Assembly: GCF_010726765.1 (NCBI RefSeq)
Contig: NZ_AP022601.1
Location: 2,232,001 to 2,296,000, forward strand
DNA from: Mycobacterium gallinarum
Lineage (GTDB): Bacteria > Actinomycetota > Actinomycetes > Mycobacteriales > Mycobacteriaceae
Direction of reading: 5' to 3'
DNA: 64,000 nucleotides
Both the position numbers and the translations under genes were made by a program. Below the pieces are notes generated by a model. That model had not been told where the DNA came from. It ran no database searches and saw nothing but the letters and a program-made list of their open reading frames with translations. This document shows positions 52,361 to 63,739 of the stretch, piece by piece. Position 1 is the stretch's first letter, and each line of letters opens with the position of its first letter.

Positions 52361-54367
52361 ATGGTTCTGCAAGACGCCGCCTCCGGTGGGCCATCGAAGG
52401 ACATCGATTACAACGCCCCGTTGTCGGTGACGGCCCCGGTGCCGTACACCACCGGCGGGTCCCTGCGGAACCCGTTCCCGCCCATCGCCGACTACGCGTT
52501 CCTGTCGGACTGCGAAACCACCTGCCTGATCTCCTCGGCGGGGTCTGTCGAATGGTTGTGTGTCCCGCGCCCCGACTCCCCCAGCGTGTTCGGCGCCATC
52601 CTGGACCGTCGCGCCGGCCATTTCCGCCTCGCCCCGTACGGGGTTTCGGTGCCTGCCGCACGCCGCTACCTGCCCGGCAGCCTGATTTTGGAAACCACCT
52701 GGCAAACCCACACCGGCTGGGTGATCGTGCGCGACGCGCTCGTGATGGGTCCTTGGCACGACCTCGAGACCCGGTCGCGGACGCACCGTCGCACCCCGAT
52801 GGACTGGGACGCCGAGCACATTCTGCTGCGCACCGTGCGATGTGTGAGCGGCACCGTCGAACTGGTGATGAACTGCGAGCCCGCGTTCGACTACCACCGG
52901 GTCGCCGCGACATGGGAGTACTCGGCCCAGGCATACAGCGAGGCGATCGCCCGCGCCAGCCGCGATCCTGACGCCCACCCGACGATGCGGCTGACGACCA
53001 ATCTGCGGTTGGGACTGGAAGGGCACGAGGCGCGGGCGCGCACCCGGATGAAGGAGGGTGACAACGCCTACGTGGCGTTGAGTTGGTCCAAGCATCCGGC
53101 GCCGCAGACGTACGACGAAGCCGCCGACAAGATGTGGGCGACCAGCGAGTGTTGGCGGCAGTGGATCAACATCGGCGAATTCCCCGATCATCCATGGCGC
53201 GCCTACCTGCAGCGCAGCGCCCTCACGCTCAAGGGCCTCACATATTCGCCGACCGGCGCCCTGCTCGCCGCGCCCACCACGTCGCTGCCGGAAACCCCTC
53301 AGGGCGAACGTAACTGGGACTATCGCTACGCCTGGGTGCGTGACTCGACGTTCGCGCTGTGGGGTCTGTACACGTTGGGTCTGGACCGTGAGGCCGATGA
53401 CTTCTTCGCGTTCATCGCCGACGTGTCCGGCGCCAACAACGGTGAGCGCCACCCACTTCAGGTGATGTACGCGGTCGGCGGTGAACGCAGCCTCGTCGAG
53501 GAGGAGCTTCACCACCTGTCCGGGTACGACAACGCCCGCCCGGTGCGGATCGGCAACGGCGCCTACAACCAGATGCAGCACGACATCTGGGGCACGATGC
53601 TGGATTCGGTGTACCTGCATGCCAAGTCGCGTGAGCAGATCTCCGACACGCTGTGGCCGGTGCTCAAGCAACAGGTCGAGGAAGCGATCAAGCACTGGAA
53701 GGAACCGGACCGCGGAATCTGGGAGGTGCGCGGCGAGCCGCAGCACTTCACGTCCAGCAAGATCATGTGCTGGGTCGCACTGGACCGAGGCTCCAAACTC
53801 GCGGAGTTGCAGGGCGAGAAGTCCTACGCGCAGCAATGGCGCGTGATCGCCGAGGAGATCAAGGCCGACATCCTCAAGAAGGGTGTGGACTCCCGCGGCG
53901 TGCTGACGCAGCGCTACGGCGACGATGCGCTCGACGCCTCGCTGCTCCTGGCGGTGCTGACCCGGTTCCTGCCCTCCGACGATCCGCGCGTGCGCGCAAC
54001 GGTGCTCGCGATCGCCGACGAACTCACCGAAGAGGGCCTGGTGCTGCGGTACCGCGTCGAGGAAACCGACGACGGATTGTCCGGTGAGGAAGGCACATTC
54101 ACGATCTGCTCGTTTTGGCTGGTGTCCGCGCTCGTCGAGATCGGCGAGATTCACCGCGCCAAGCACCTGTGTGAACGGCTGCTGTCGTTCGCCAGCCCGC
54201 TGCACCTCTATGCCGAGGAGATCGAGCCGAGGACCGGACGGCATCTCGGCAACTTCCCGCAGGCATTCACCCACCTGGCGTTGATCAACGCCGTCGTCCA
54301 CGTGATCCGCGCCGAGGAGGAGGCTGACAGCTCAGGGGTTTTCGTGCCGGCCAATGCCCCGTCCTAG
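52361..54367 (+). CDS. treH: Trehalase, glycoside hydrolase family 15 (mycobacterial type)
   Basis: 668-aa cytosolic alpha,alpha-trehalase of the GH15 type described in M. smegmatis. [42 protein letters not shown] (in parts) is the N-terminal domain; [25 protein letters not shown] starts the (alpha/alpha)6 barrel; [11 protein letters not shown] and the acidic [24 protein letters not shown] end it. Hydrolyses trehalose to glucose. ATG at 52361 (MVLQDAASG) chosen by fit to the family N-terminus; 52280 would begin inside the preceding gene. A long open frame on the opposite strand is a codon-bias shadow. Confidence 0.9.
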   Translation: MVLQDAASGGPSKDIDYNAPLSVTAPVPYTTGGSLRNPFPPIADYAFLSDCETTCLISSAGSVEWLCVPRPDSPSVFGAILDRRAGHFRLAPYGVSVPAARRYLPGSLILETTWQTHTGWVIVRDALVMGPWHDLETRSRTHRRTPMDWDAEHILLRTVRCVSGTVELVMNCEPAFDYHRVAATWEYSAQAYSEAIARASRDPDAHPTMRLTTNLRLGLEGHEARARTRMKEGDNAYVALSWSKHPAPQTYDEAADKMWATSECWRQWINIGEFPDHPWRAYLQRSALTLKGLTYSPTGALLAAPTTSLPETPQGERNWDYRYAWVRDSTFALWGLYTLGLDREADDFFAFIADVSGANNGERHPLQVMYAVGGERSLVEEELHHLSGYDNARPVRIGNGAYNQMQHDIWGTMLDSVYLHAKSREQISDTLWPVLKQQVEEAIKHWKEPDRGIWEVRGEPQHFTSSKIMCWVALDRGSKLAELQGEKSYAQQWRVIAEEIKADILKKGVDSRGVLTQRYGDDALDASLLLAVLTRFLPSDDPRVRATVLAIADELTEEGLVLRYRVEETDDGLSGEEGTFTICSFWLVSALVEIGEIHRAKHLCERLLSFASPLHLYAEEIEPRTGRHLGNFPQAFTHLALINAVVHVIRAEEEADSSGVFVPANAPS

Positions 54368-54393
54368 ACACCCCGCCGCGAGCACTGTTACGC

Positions 54394-54453
54394 GCGTTGC
54401 GTACTCCTGCCAGGCAACGCATACCGCCTCGAGTTGCCCGGTCGAAACCGGGC
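54394..54453. terminator. Two hairpins between convergent trehalase and lipoprotein genes
   Basis: GCGTTGC/GCAACGC (54394-54400 with 54414-54420) and GCCCGGT-CGAA-ACCGGGC (54436-54453, perfect 7-bp stem with a CGAA tetraloop). The second is the strongest simple hairpin seen in the window and is well placed as a bidirectional terminator. No T-run, as usual in mycobacteria. Confidence 0.65.
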
Positions 54454-54468
54454 CAGGCGGTCGGCCGG

Positions 54469-55182
54469 TTACTTCTCGGCGGCGTTGGCGACGATGTCGG
54501 TGACGATGGTCTCGGCCTCGTCCCCTGGTGAGTAGCTGCACGCCCACACCTCGACCGTGACGTTCGAAACCGGTGAAAGCGCGTGCTGGCATGCCCATCC
54601 GGCGGCGTCCCGTTGCGTCGTCACCTGAGTGACCAGGGCGTCTTCGGCATTGAACTCGTCGATATCCCAGTCATATGCGTCGCCGCCGTTGCCTACCGAA
54701 ACGGTGGATTCGTTGCAACTCTCCCACTGCGCCTTGGACTTCTCGAAGAAATCCTGCGCCTTGTCGGCTGACGGATAGAGCACGACGGTCTGCTCGACCC
54801 AGTGCTCGTTGTCGTCGCCTTCTTCGCGCGATATCTGGTCCCGCACCGCGGTCCAGCCGCTGCCGGCGTACACGGGCTCCTCGGCCCCGTAGATCGCGCC
54901 GAGGCAGTCCGGGTCCGACACCGCGTCCGAATGGTCGGTCATCTCGTCCAGCTCGCTGGTGACCTCCATCGCGGACGAGCCCATGATCGCGTTGATCTCC
55001 CCGATCGGGAGCACCAGGTCGTCGAGTTTCGACTCGTCCAGCGGAGGCACGTCGCTGCGCCCGGCGTTCGGTGGACGCACCGCGGTACCCGCCACGGTGC
55101 TCACGCAGCCGGTGAGCAGGACGGATGCTGCGATCACGGCCGCGGCGGCGTGTCTCCGCTTGGCCGTACCGATGTAGGTCAC
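54469..55182 (-). CDS. LppR-like lipoprotein with PknH-type sensor domain
   Basis: 237 aa. Signal with lipobox LLTGC near residue 25, then a PknH_C-like extracellular domain with four Cys (in DCLGAI, SCNEST, WACQHA and VWACSY) expected to form two disulfides. Position next to lepA matches lppR (Rv2403c). GTG at 55182 (VTYIGTAKRR); the longer open frame upstream is not coding. Ligand unknown. Confidence 0.82.
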   Translation of the reverse strand: MTYIGTAKRRHAAAAVIAASVLLTGCVSTVAGTAVRPPNAGRSDVPPLDESKLDDLVLPIGEINAIMGSSAMEVTSELDEMTDHSDAVSDPDCLGAIYGAEEPVYAGSGWTAVRDQISREEGDDNEHWVEQTVVLYPSADKAQDFFEKSKAQWESCNESTVSVGNGGDAYDWDIDEFNAEDALVTQVTTQRDAAGWACQHALSPVSNVTVEVWACSYSPGDEAETIVTDIVANAAEK

Positions 55183-55238
55183 CGCGTTATTGTGACCGAC
55201 TGACGGCGAATGCGGGCACCACCGGCGAATTCCGGCGG

Positions 55239-55955
55239 CTACGCGGTGCCGACCTTCTCCAGCATCACCCGGGCCAACGTCGCGGCCGCCTGCGGGCCGC
55301 CCAAGCCGTTCATGTCGGAAACCTCCACGTCCACAACACAATCCGCCGCCACCCCGAGCGCGCGCTGGGACATCGAACCGGAGTCCTGCATCACCATCGC
55401 CGAGACCATCCGGCCGTCGACGGTCACGTCGGTGATCCTGCTCGTGCGTTGCGCACCGTGGTCGGGCTGATTCAGTACCAGCGCCTGTCCGTTGCACCGA
55501 TGCCACTTGTCCGCCGCGTCGGCGAAGAACGCGCGCGCGTCGGCCTCAGAGGAGAACTGCACCACGCCGAAGAACCCCGACACCGGGGGCGCGTCGAACG
55601 ATCCGCCTGTCCACGACTGGCTGGCGACCGATTGCACCGCAGCGGTGTCGTAGACCACCCGTTGCAGCCGGTACGTCGGGCTGACGCAGTCGGCGGGTGT
55701 GGCGTCAGCTTCGCCGATGGTGGCCAGGAGCATGCTCGGACCGCCCTGGACGCGCTGGCCCATCATGCCGTTGGGCCCCAGGACGGACAGCTCTTCCTGG
55801 GTGGGCAAAATCTTGTCGAGCGCACGCGCAGGAGAAGGTTGGACGGCTTCGGCGATGCGAACCGTGGGCCGCGCGTCCTGGACAGGAGCGCCACACGCCG
55901 CCAGCAGGACGCACGCGCTCAACGCACCCACTATGCGAGTCGTTGAGCGCATCAT
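55239..55955 (-). CDS. PknH-sensor-type lipoprotein, second copy
   Basis: 238 aa with lipobox LLAAC near residue 20 and the same extracellular domain type as the preceding lipoprotein (DCVSPTYRLQRVVYD, WHRCNGQAL, GVAADCVVDVEVSD). Only three of the four domain cysteines remain; the last (…VEVxxC position) is Ser, so one disulfide is missing. ATG at 55955 with AGAAG before it, 13 bp after lepA on the same strand. Likely tandem paralogue of the LppR-like gene. Confidence 0.8.
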   Translation of the reverse strand: MMRSTTRIVGALSACVLLAACGAPVQDARPTVRIAEAVQPSPARALDKILPTQEELSVLGPNGMMGQRVQGGPSMLLATIGEADATPADCVSPTYRLQRVVYDTAAVQSVASQSWTGGSFDAPPVSGFFGVVQFSSEADARAFFADAADKWHRCNGQALVLNQPDHGAQRTSRITDVTVDGRMVSAMVMQDSGSMSQRALGVAADCVVDVEVSDMNGLGGPQAAATLARVMLEKVGTA

Positions 55956-55968
55956 CTTCTGGTGGAAC

Positions 55969-57816
55969 CTACTTCTTCGTCTTGTCGGCCGGGCCGTCGG
56001 TGGACAGAGCCGCGACGAATGCCTCCTGAGGCACTTCAACCCGACCTATGGTCTTCATTCGCTTCTTGCCCTCTTTTTGTTTCTCGAGCAGCTTGCGCTT
56101 GCGCGTGATGTCACCGCCGTAACACTTCGATAGCACGTCTTTGCGTATCGCGCGGATGTTTTCGCGAGCAATGATCTTCGAACCGATCGCGGCCTGCACC
56201 GGAACTTCGAACTGCTGACGCGGAATCAGCTCCTTGAGTTTGGTCGTCATCTTGTTGCCATAGGCGAACGCCGCGTCCTTGTGCACGATCGCGCTGAAGG
56301 CGTCGACGGCCTCGCCCTGCAACAGGATGTCGACCTTCACCAGATCCGCTTCCTGCTCGCCGGACTCCTCATAGTCGAGGCTGGCGTAGCCACGGGTGCG
56401 CGACTTCAGCGCGTCGAAGAAGTCAAAGATGATCTCTCCCAACGGCATTGTGTAGCGCAGCTCGACGCGCTCCGGCGACAGGTAGTCCATGCCGCCGAGC
56501 TCGCCGCGTCGGGACTGGCACAGTTCCATGATCGTGCCGATGAACTCGCTCGGCGCGATGATGGTGGTCTTCACCACTGGCTCGAACACCGTGCGGATCT
56601 TGCCTTCCGGCCAATCCGACGGGTTGGTGACGACCATCTCGCTGCCGTCTTCCTGTACCAGGCGATAGACAACGTTGGGCGAGGTCGAAATGAGGTCGAG
56701 GTTGAATTCGCGCTCGAGCCTCTCACGGGTGATCTCCATGTGCAGCAGCCCGAGGAAGCCGCAGCGGAAGCCGAACCCCAGCGCCACCGACGTCTCCGGC
56801 TCCCACGAGAGCGCGGCGTCGTTGAGCTGCAGCCGCTCGAGCGCATCGCGCAGATCCGGGTAATCCGAGCCGTCGACCGGATACAGCCCGGAGTAAACCA
56901 TCGGGCGCGGCTCGCGATATCCCGTCAACGGTTCCGTCGCACCGTGTTTCGCACTCGTGACGGTGTCACCGACCTTTGACTGGCGCACGTCCTTCACACC
57001 GGTGATCAGGTAGCCGACCTCGCCAACGCCGAGACCCACCGACGGCTTCGGGTCGGGCGAGACGATGCCCACTTCCAGCAGCTCGTGGTGGGCACCGGTG
57101 GACATCATCTTGATGCGTTCACGCGGCACGATCTTGCCGTCCACCACGCGCACATACGTCACCACACCGCGGTAGGTGTCGTAGACGGAGTCGAAGATCA
57201 TCGCGCGGGCCGGCGCGTCGGCGTCGCCCGTCGGCGGCGGCACCTCGCGCACGACGTGATCGAGCAGGTCCGCAACGCCGTCGCCCGTCTTGCCCGACAC
57301 CCGCAGCACATCGGTGGGCTCACAACCGATGATGTGGGCGATCTCGGCCGCGTAGCGGTCCGGGTCGGCGGCCGGCAGGTCGATTTTGTTGAGCACCGGA
57401 ATGATGTGCAGATCGCGGTCCAGCGCCAAATAGAGGTTCGCCAGCGTCTGGGCCTCGATGCCCTGAGCGGCGTCGACCAGCAGCACCGCGCCCTCGCACG
57501 CCTCCAGCGCCCGGGACACCTCGTAGGTGAAGTCGACGTGGCCCGGAGTGTCGATCAGATGGAGCACGAACTCCTCGTCACCGACCTTCCAGGGCAAGCG
57601 GACGTTCTGCGCCTTGATCGTGATGCCGCGCTCGCGCTCGATGTCCATCCGGTCCAAATACTGGGCGCGCATATCACGATCGGCGACCACGCCGGTCAGC
57701 TGCAGCATCCGGTCGGCCAGCGTCGACTTGCCGTGGTCGATATGGGCGATGATGCAGAAGTTCCGAATCTGCGCCGGCGCGGTGAACGTCTTGTCGGCGA
57801 AACTGCTGATGGGAAT
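55969..57816 (-). CDS. lepA: LepA (EF4), ribosome back-translocase GTPase, with non-canonical start
   Basis: Translational GTPase. P-loop HIDHGKST, switch [16 protein letters not shown], the LepA-specific C-terminal domain ending [15 protein letters not shown]. The first ATG in frame (57708) lies after the P-loop, so the gene must start earlier. Between there and an in-frame TAA at about 57900 I find no ATG, GTG or TTG. The family sequence begins at [11 protein letters not shown], encoded from ATT at 57816; AGGAG sits directly before ATT and six bases before the following ATC (57810), so AUC or AUU initiation is likely. Flanked by a lipoprotein gene and, divergently, the PemK-like gene. Confidence 0.92.
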   Translation of the reverse strand: MPISSFADKTFTAPAQIRNFCIIAHIDHGKSTLADRMLQLTGVVADRDMRAQYLDRMDIERERGITIKAQNVRLPWKVGDEEFVLHLIDTPGHVDFTYEVSRALEACEGAVLLVDAAQGIEAQTLANLYLALDRDLHIIPVLNKIDLPAADPDRYAAEIAHIIGCEPTDVLRVSGKTGDGVADLLDHVVREVPPPTGDADAPARAMIFDSVYDTYRGVVTYVRVVDGKIVPRERIKMMSTGAHHELLEVGIVSPDPKPSVGLGVGEVGYLITGVKDVRQSKVGDTVTSAKHGATEPLTGYREPRPMVYSGLYPVDGSDYPDLRDALERLQLNDAALSWEPETSVALGFGFRCGFLGLLHMEITRERLEREFNLDLISTSPNVVYRLVQEDGSEMVVTNPSDWPEGKIRTVFEPVVKTTIIAPSEFIGTIMELCQSRRGELGGMDYLSPERVELRYTMPLGEIIFDFFDALKSRTRGYASLDYEESGEQEADLVKVDILLQGEAVDAFSAIVHKDAAFAYGNKMTTKLKELIPRQQFEVPVQAAIGSKIIARENIRAIRKDVLSKCYGGDITRKRKLLEKQKEGKKRMKTIGRVEVPQEAFVAALSTDGPADKTKK

Positions 57817-57911
57817 CTCCTGAGCCGGGTCGGATGGTGCGCTACCAGGGTATCTAGCGAGGCCCCCGGCGACACAATCGTGGGAACGGACCTTCCCTTA
57901 AGCTCGTCGAT

Positions 57912-58511
57912 ATGGCTCCCCCCTGGAAAGGGCTGCAGACCTTCCAGCGCTTTGCGGAGAACCTGGTGTTCAACGAGGCGCCGAAGTTCATCCGCCAGCA
58001 GCTGCAACCCGAGACCGTCGCGCGCGGTCTTCAATACGGCATCAAGCTCGGTATCGACGCCATCGTCGGCGCGCCGGCTGCTGAGCCCCGCGCGATCACC
58101 GCGGGCCGGCCGGTAAGCCAGAACTTCGTCCCGACCGCACACCGGGCCCGCAAGCTGTCCTACGCGCCCGACCTCGACGGCCAGGCCGATCCCGGAGAGA
58201 TCGTGTGGACGTGGGTGGTCTACGAAGACGATCCGACCAAGGGTAAGGACCGGCCGGTGCTGATTGTCGGGCGTGACCGGGCCGTGCTGCTCGGCCTGAT
58301 GCTCTCCAGCCAGGAACATCACCGCGAAGACCCCAATTGGGTCAGCATCGGCACCGGCACCTGGGACTACGAGAGCAGGGCGAGCTGGGTGCGGCTGGAC
58401 CGCGTGCTCGACGTGCCGGAAGAGGGCATCCGCCGCGAGGGCGCGATCCTGGCGCGGGAGAAGTTCGAGGTCGTGGCCGCGCGGCTACGCGCCGAGTACT
58501 CCTGGAGCTGA
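57912..58511 (+). CDS. PemK/MazF-like conserved protein (Rv2405 type)
   Basis: 199 aa. A helical N-terminal half (GLQTFQRFAENLVF) precedes a PemK-type beta-barrel: GEIVWTWVVYEDDPTKGKDRPVLIVGRD, LGLMLSS and SWVRLDRVLDVP, the pattern of toxin-type RNases. No partner antitoxin gene is adjacent, and the synteny with lepA is conserved in mycobacteria, so a housekeeping role is as likely as a toxin. ATG at 57912. Confidence 0.75.
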   Translation: MAPPWKGLQTFQRFAENLVFNEAPKFIRQQLQPETVARGLQYGIKLGIDAIVGAPAAEPRAITAGRPVSQNFVPTAHRARKLSYAPDLDGQADPGEIVWTWVVYEDDPTKGKDRPVLIVGRDRAVLLGLMLSSQEHHREDPNWVSIGTGTWDYESRASWVRLDRVLDVPEEGIRREGAILAREKFEVVAARLRAEYSWS

Positions 58512-58610
58512 TTTCTCCCTCGCGAGCGACCGTGTTTGCACAGCAACACGCCGCATACCGCGTGCATTTTGGGGTCGTTCGCGGCTTCTGGCGGGCCCTC
58601 GCGGATCAGG

Positions 58611-59219
58611 TCAGCGAGGCTCGCGCCACATCGGCCACATCGACGGTCCCCCGTCGGGCACCTTGATCTCGCCGATGACCTCGAACCCGAACCGCAGGTA
58701 GTACGCCTCGTTCTTCGGGTTGCTGTTCTCCAGATACGCGGGCACACGCTCGGCGTCGCAGCGGTCGAGCCGCGACCGCATCAACGCCTGGCCCAAGCCC
58801 GCCCCGCGCACTGACGGGTCACTGCCGATCAGCATCAGGTACCAATGCGGCTCTTCCGGATGGTGCTCCTCCATGATCTCTTGCAGCCGCACGCTCGCGG
58901 GTACACGGGACCGCAGCGACCACAGCATCACGGGGGCCATCCGCAGCTCCTCGAACCACGACGTCTTGCGCTGACCCGGCGGATCCCACAACGTGGCTGC
59001 ACCGACGGGCCCGCCGCGCCTGCCGACCTCCGAACCCCCACGCGGCAGGAAGTGGTGCCGCGCCAAGCCGGTGAACGCCCGGGTCAGCCCCTTCAATCGG
59101 GTTCGGTCGTCGGGCAGCATCCACGACGTCACCGGGTCGTCGTAGAACGCGCGCGCCAGCACCGTGCCGATCCGTCGTGCGTCGCGCCGCTGCGCCGCCT
59201 CGACCTCGATCTCAGCCAC
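58611..59219 (-). CDS. GNAT-family N-acetyltransferase
   Basis: 202 aa: VEAAQRRDARRIGTVLARAFYDDPV at the start, acetyl-CoA motif LIGSDPSVRGAGLGQALMRSRL near residue 140 and NPKNEAYYLRFGFEVIGE near the end. GTG at 59219 overlaps the CBS gene stop, so the two are coupled. Substrate unknown. The 100 bp between its end and the PemK-like gene show nothing recognisable. Confidence 0.85.
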   Translation of the reverse strand: MAEIEVEAAQRRDARRIGTVLARAFYDDPVTSWMLPDDRTRLKGLTRAFTGLARHHFLPRGGSEVGRRGGPVGAATLWDPPGQRKTSWFEELRMAPVMLWSLRSRVPASVRLQEIMEEHHPEEPHWYLMLIGSDPSVRGAGLGQALMRSRLDRCDAERVPAYLENSNPKNEAYYLRFGFEVIGEIKVPDGGPSMWPMWREPR

Positions 59220-59640
59220 GTGTGATGTAGGCCTGCAGCTGCTCCTGCTGCGCTTCGAGCTCTTCCATACGTGTCTTGACGACGTCACCGATGCTGACGA
59301 TCCCGGTGAGCCTGCCGTTCTCCATCACCGGGATGTGGCGGACCCGCTTGGTGGTCATCAGCGCGCTGAGACTGTCCACCGTGTCGGTCGGGGTGCATGT
59401 GGCGACGAACGTCGTCATGATCTCCGAAACCGGCATCCGCAGCAGGTCGGCGCCGCGCTGGTGCAGCGCGCGGACGACGTCGCGCTCGGAGACGATGCCG
59501 ATCACGCCGTCGGGCGAGACCACCACCATCGCGCCGATGTTGTGCACGGAGAGTTCGGTGAGCAGCCCGGACACCGAGGTCTCCGGGGTGATGGTCGCCA
59601 CCGACGCACCCTTGTTCCGCAATACGTCCGCGATCCGCAT
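59212..59640 (-). CDS. CBS-domain pair protein (Rv2406c type)
   Basis: 142 aa consisting of two CBS motifs (MRIADVLRNKGASVATITPET; GVIGIVSERDVVRAL; RVRHIPVMENGRLTGIVSIGDVVK). Such proteins sense adenosine nucleotides; target unknown. ATG at 59640 after GGAGGC. Upstream gene of a coupled pair with the GNAT gene; divergent from the aldo/keto reductase. Confidence 0.88.
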   Translation of the reverse strand: MRIADVLRNKGASVATITPETSVSGLLTELSVHNIGAMVVVSPDGVIGIVSERDVVRALHQRGADLLRMPVSEIMTTFVATCTPTDTVDSLSALMTTKRVRHIPVMENGRLTGIVSIGDVVKTRMEELEAQQEQLQAYITRG

Positions 59641-59802
59641 CGTTGCCTCCGCTCGTGACCTGGCTCACTTCAGGCTAGGTCCGACTCGCGCCGCGCGAAA
59701 GGTTTTGGCATAGCTGTCCCAAAGTGCCCTTCCGAGGAATAGAACGGTGGTAGGCGCGGCTGGACCCTTTGACTTTCGACAGTCGACGCGGAAGGAACGA
59801 AC

Positions 59803-60822
59803 ATGGCAGCGGACAACGCCGTGCCCACCGTCGCGCTGGGCGACGAACTATCAGTCAGCGCAATCGGTTTCGGTGCAATGGCGCTGACTCCCGTATACGG
59901 CGAGGTCGACGACACCGAGTCGCTGACCACCCTGCATCGCTGTATCGACCTGGGTGTGACCTTCATCGACACCGCGAACGTCTATGGCGGCGGCGAAAAC
60001 GAGCGGCTGATCGCCCAGCTGTTGGCCGACCGTCGGGACGAGGTCACCTTGGCAACGAAGTTCGGCATCACCGGCAATCCGGCCAATCGCGCGGCGCAAG
60101 AACTCGCGGCACGCGGAGATGCCGCGTACGTCCGCGCGTGCATCGACGAGAGCCTGCAGCGGCTGCAGACCGACGCGGTTGACCTCTACTACATGCACCG
60201 GCGCGATACGAGCGTGCCAATCGAAGAAACGGTGGGCGCCATGGCCGAGCTGGTGACGGCGGGCAAGGTTCGCCACCTCGGGCTCTCGGAGGTCACCGCC
60301 GACGAGCTGCGGGCCGCGGTGGCCGTGCACCCGATCGCGGCGGTACAGAGCGAATGGTCGATCTGGAGCCGCGACGTGGAAGCCAGCGTCGTCCCGGCCG
60401 CCGCCGAACTCGGTGTCGGGTTCGTCCCCTACTCACCGCTCGGCCGCGGCTTCCTGACCGGCACGATCACGTCTAGCGACGACCTGCCGTCCGGGGATTT
60501 CCGGCGCACCATGCCCCGATTCGGCGACGGTGCGCTGGACGCGAATCTGGCGGTGGTGGAGCTCGTGAAAGGTGTCGCCGCTCAACAGGGCGCCACGCCC
60601 GCGCAGGTGGCGCTGGCGTGGCTGCGGTATCGCGCACAGACGCTCGGTGTCGCGGCGGTGCCGATCCCAGGCACCCGGCGGGCGGCTCGCGTCGAAGAGA
60701 ACCTCGGCTCGCTGTCGGTGACGCTGACGACGCAACAGCTCGACGCACTGGATGCTGCGGCGGCTGCGGTCACGGGGCACCGCTTCGGAAACCTCAGCTG
60801 GGTGTCCGCGGGCCGCGAATAA
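59803..60822 (+). CDS. Aldo/keto reductase
   Basis: 339-aa NADPH-dependent oxidoreductase. Catalytic Asp/Tyr in [14 protein letters not shown] near residue 50, Lys in LATKFGI near 85, His in YYMHRRD near 130, [12 protein letters not shown] near 210 and cofactor motif [19 protein letters not shown] near 285. ATG at 59803 with GGAAGGA before it. Physiological substrate unknown. Confidence 0.9.
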   Translation: MAADNAVPTVALGDELSVSAIGFGAMALTPVYGEVDDTESLTTLHRCIDLGVTFIDTANVYGGGENERLIAQLLADRRDEVTLATKFGITGNPANRAAQELAARGDAAYVRACIDESLQRLQTDAVDLYYMHRRDTSVPIEETVGAMAELVTAGKVRHLGLSEVTADELRAAVAVHPIAAVQSEWSIWSRDVEASVVPAAAELGVGFVPYSPLGRGFLTGTITSSDDLPSGDFRRTMPRFGDGALDANLAVVELVKGVAAQQGATPAQVALAWLRYRAQTLGVAAVPIPGTRRAARVEENLGSLSVTLTTQQLDALDAAAAAVTGHRFGNLSWVSAGRE

Positions 60823-60859
60823 CGCCCATCGGTCCGGCTCGGCGGGTATACCTAGGCCC

Positions 60860-61723
60860 ATGATCGAGGTGACGCTGCTCGGCACCGGAAGCCCCATCCC
60901 CGACGCGAACCGCGCGGGCCCGTCGACGCTTGTCCGAGCGGGCGGTCAGACGTTCCTGATCGACTGCGGCCGCGGCGTTCAGCAACGGCTCACCGGCGCG
61001 GGCACCGGAGCCAATGCGTTGACGGCGCTGCTGCTGACCCACCTGCACAGTGACCACATCGCCGATCTTGGCGACGTGATCATCACCCGCTGGGTATCGA
61101 CGTTCACCCCCGATCCCGCACCTCTGCCCATCATCGGTCCCCCCGGCACCGCCGAGGTGGTCGAGAACACGCTCAAGGCGTTCGGGTTCGACATCGGGTA
61201 CCGCATCGCTCACCATGCGGACCTGAACTCACCGCCGCCGGTAGAGGTCTTCGAGTACACCGACGGCCCGGTGTGGGATCGCGACGGTGTGCAGATTCGC
61301 GTCGCACCGACCGACCACCGCCCGGTGGCGCCCACCATCGGCTTTCGTATCGAGCATGCCGGGGCCTCGGTCGTGCTGGCCGGCGACACCGTGCCGTGTG
61401 AGAGCCTCGACGCTCTGGCATCCGGCGCTGGCGCGTTGGTGCACACAGTGATTCGCAAGGACCTGATCGACGCCATGCCGATGCAGCGCATCAGGGATAT
61501 CTGCGACTACCACTCCTCTGTCGAGCAGGCCGCGGAGACTGCGACACGAGCCGGTGTGGGCATTCTCATCCTCACCCACTACGTGCCCGCGATCGCGCCC
61601 GGCGCCGAAGACGAGTGGCGTGCATTGGCGGCGACGGCGTTCGATCGCCAGATCGAGGTGGGTGACGACCTGCATCGCGTCGAGGTCCACCCCGGCGTCT
61701 GCGCCAAGCCCGCGGGTTCATGA
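60860..61723 (+). CDS. Metallo-beta-lactamase-fold RNase Z-like hydrolase (Rv2407 type)
   Basis: 287 aa: LLGTGSPIP start, [12 protein letters not shown], zinc motif [14 protein letters not shown] near residue 66, [15 protein letters not shown] and [10 protein letters not shown] with the second-metal Asp, and HYVPAI near the end. Resembles tRNase Z/ElaC and arylsulfatase-like enzymes; the tRNA role is not certain. ATG at 60860; the open frame upstream lies in the reductase gene. Followed by a hairpin. Confidence 0.85.
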   Translation: MIEVTLLGTGSPIPDANRAGPSTLVRAGGQTFLIDCGRGVQQRLTGAGTGANALTALLLTHLHSDHIADLGDVIITRWVSTFTPDPAPLPIIGPPGTAEVVENTLKAFGFDIGYRIAHHADLNSPPPVEVFEYTDGPVWDRDGVQIRVAPTDHRPVAPTIGFRIEHAGASVVLAGDTVPCESLDALASGAGALVHTVIRKDLIDAMPMQRIRDICDYHSSVEQAAETATRAGVGILILTHYVPAIAPGAEDEWRALAATAFDRQIEVGDDLHRVEVHPGVCAKPAGS

Positions 61724-61739
61724 CCGAACAGTGACGCTT

Positions 61740-61757
61740 CCGGCGCGACCACGCCGG
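61740..61757 (+). terminator. Hairpin after the RNase Z-like gene
   Basis: CCGGCG (61740-61745), loop CGACCA, CGCCGG (61752-61757), extendable by GACG/CGTC outside a small bulge. Lies 17 bp after the stop codon. The rest of 61758-61940 carries no feature I recognise. Confidence 0.55.
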
Positions 61758-61766
61758 CGTCCGTAA

Positions 61767-62897
<1,131 letters not shown>

Positions 62898-62899
62898 CC

Positions 62900-63739
62900 C
62901 TAAGCCAGCCGGGTGATCTCCACGACGACGTCGAGGTCGGTCGAGCCTTCGCCGGAGTAGATGCCCTTGAGTGGGCTGACATCCGAATAGTCGCGGCCGA
63001 CACCGACACTGATGTACTGCTCGTTGATCTCGGCGTCGTTCGTGGGGTCGTAGTTCCACCAACCACCGGTCCACGCCTGCACCCACGCGTGGCTCTGCCC
63101 GTCGATGGTGTCATCGATCTTGGCCTTCTTGTTCGGATGCAGATACCCGGACACGTAGCGGGCGGGAATTCCCATGCTGCGCAGCAGGATCAGCGTCAGA
63201 TGGGCGAAGTCTTGGCAGACCCCCTTGCCTTCGCGGTGCGCGTCCAGCCCGGACGAATGCACGCCGGTGGTTCCGGGAACGTACTCGAGTTCACTGTGCA
63301 CCCAGTTGGCGGCCGCGACAACGGCCTCACGCGGATCGTGGTCCTTGATGATGCGCTGCCCCACCCGCGCAATTCGCTTGCTCTCCGGTGTGTAGTGCGT
63401 CGGGCCGAGCACTTCGTCGAACCGGTCGATCGCCCCCGCTGACCGCAGATCCTCCCAGCTGACATCCTCTTTCGGCATGGCGCCGCGGTTGGTCTCCACC
63501 ACCGACGACGACGTCACCTCCAGCTCGGTGTGGGGCGCGTGCAGGTCGAACGCCGTAACCGCCGTGCCCCAATAGTCGACGTAGCGGTATGACCTTGTCG
63601 CGGGCACGGTTTCGACACGGTTCAAGATGACGTTTTGCCGGGCGTCCGAGCGTGGAGTCAGCCTGGCCTCGTTGAACGACGCAGTCACCGGTGACTTGTA
63701 GGCGTAGCCGGTGGAATGGACCACTCTCAGCCGCCACAT
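62900..63739 (-). CDS. Transglutaminase-like cysteine protease-fold protein (Rv2409c type)
   Basis: 279 aa: an N-terminal beta domain (RVVHSTGYAYKSPVTASFNEARLTPR) and a transglutaminase core with the triad in GVCQDFAHLTL (Cys), GQSHAWVQAW (His) and YDPTND (Asp). Usually encoded with an alpha-E domain partner; here its ATG overlaps that gene's stop (TGATG). Suspected role in peptide ligation or processing; substrate unknown. Confidence 0.88.
   Translation of the reverse strand: MWRLRVVHSTGYAYKSPVTASFNEARLTPRSDARQNVILNRVETVPATRSYRYVDYWGTAVTAFDLHAPHTELEVTSSSVVETNRGAMPKEDVSWEDLRSAGAIDRFDEVLGPTHYTPESKRIARVGQRIIKDHDPREAVVAAANWVHSELEYVPGTTGVHSSGLDAHREGKGVCQDFAHLTLILLRSMGIPARYVSGYLHPNKKAKIDDTIDGQSHAWVQAWTGGWWNYDPTNDAEINEQYISVGVGRDYSDVSPLKGIYSGEGSTDLDVVVEITRLA

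Noticed and set aside
52190..54301. 703-codon open frame on the minus strand
   Set aside because: Exactly antisense to the GH15 trehalase; low-complexity composition and no domain recognised.
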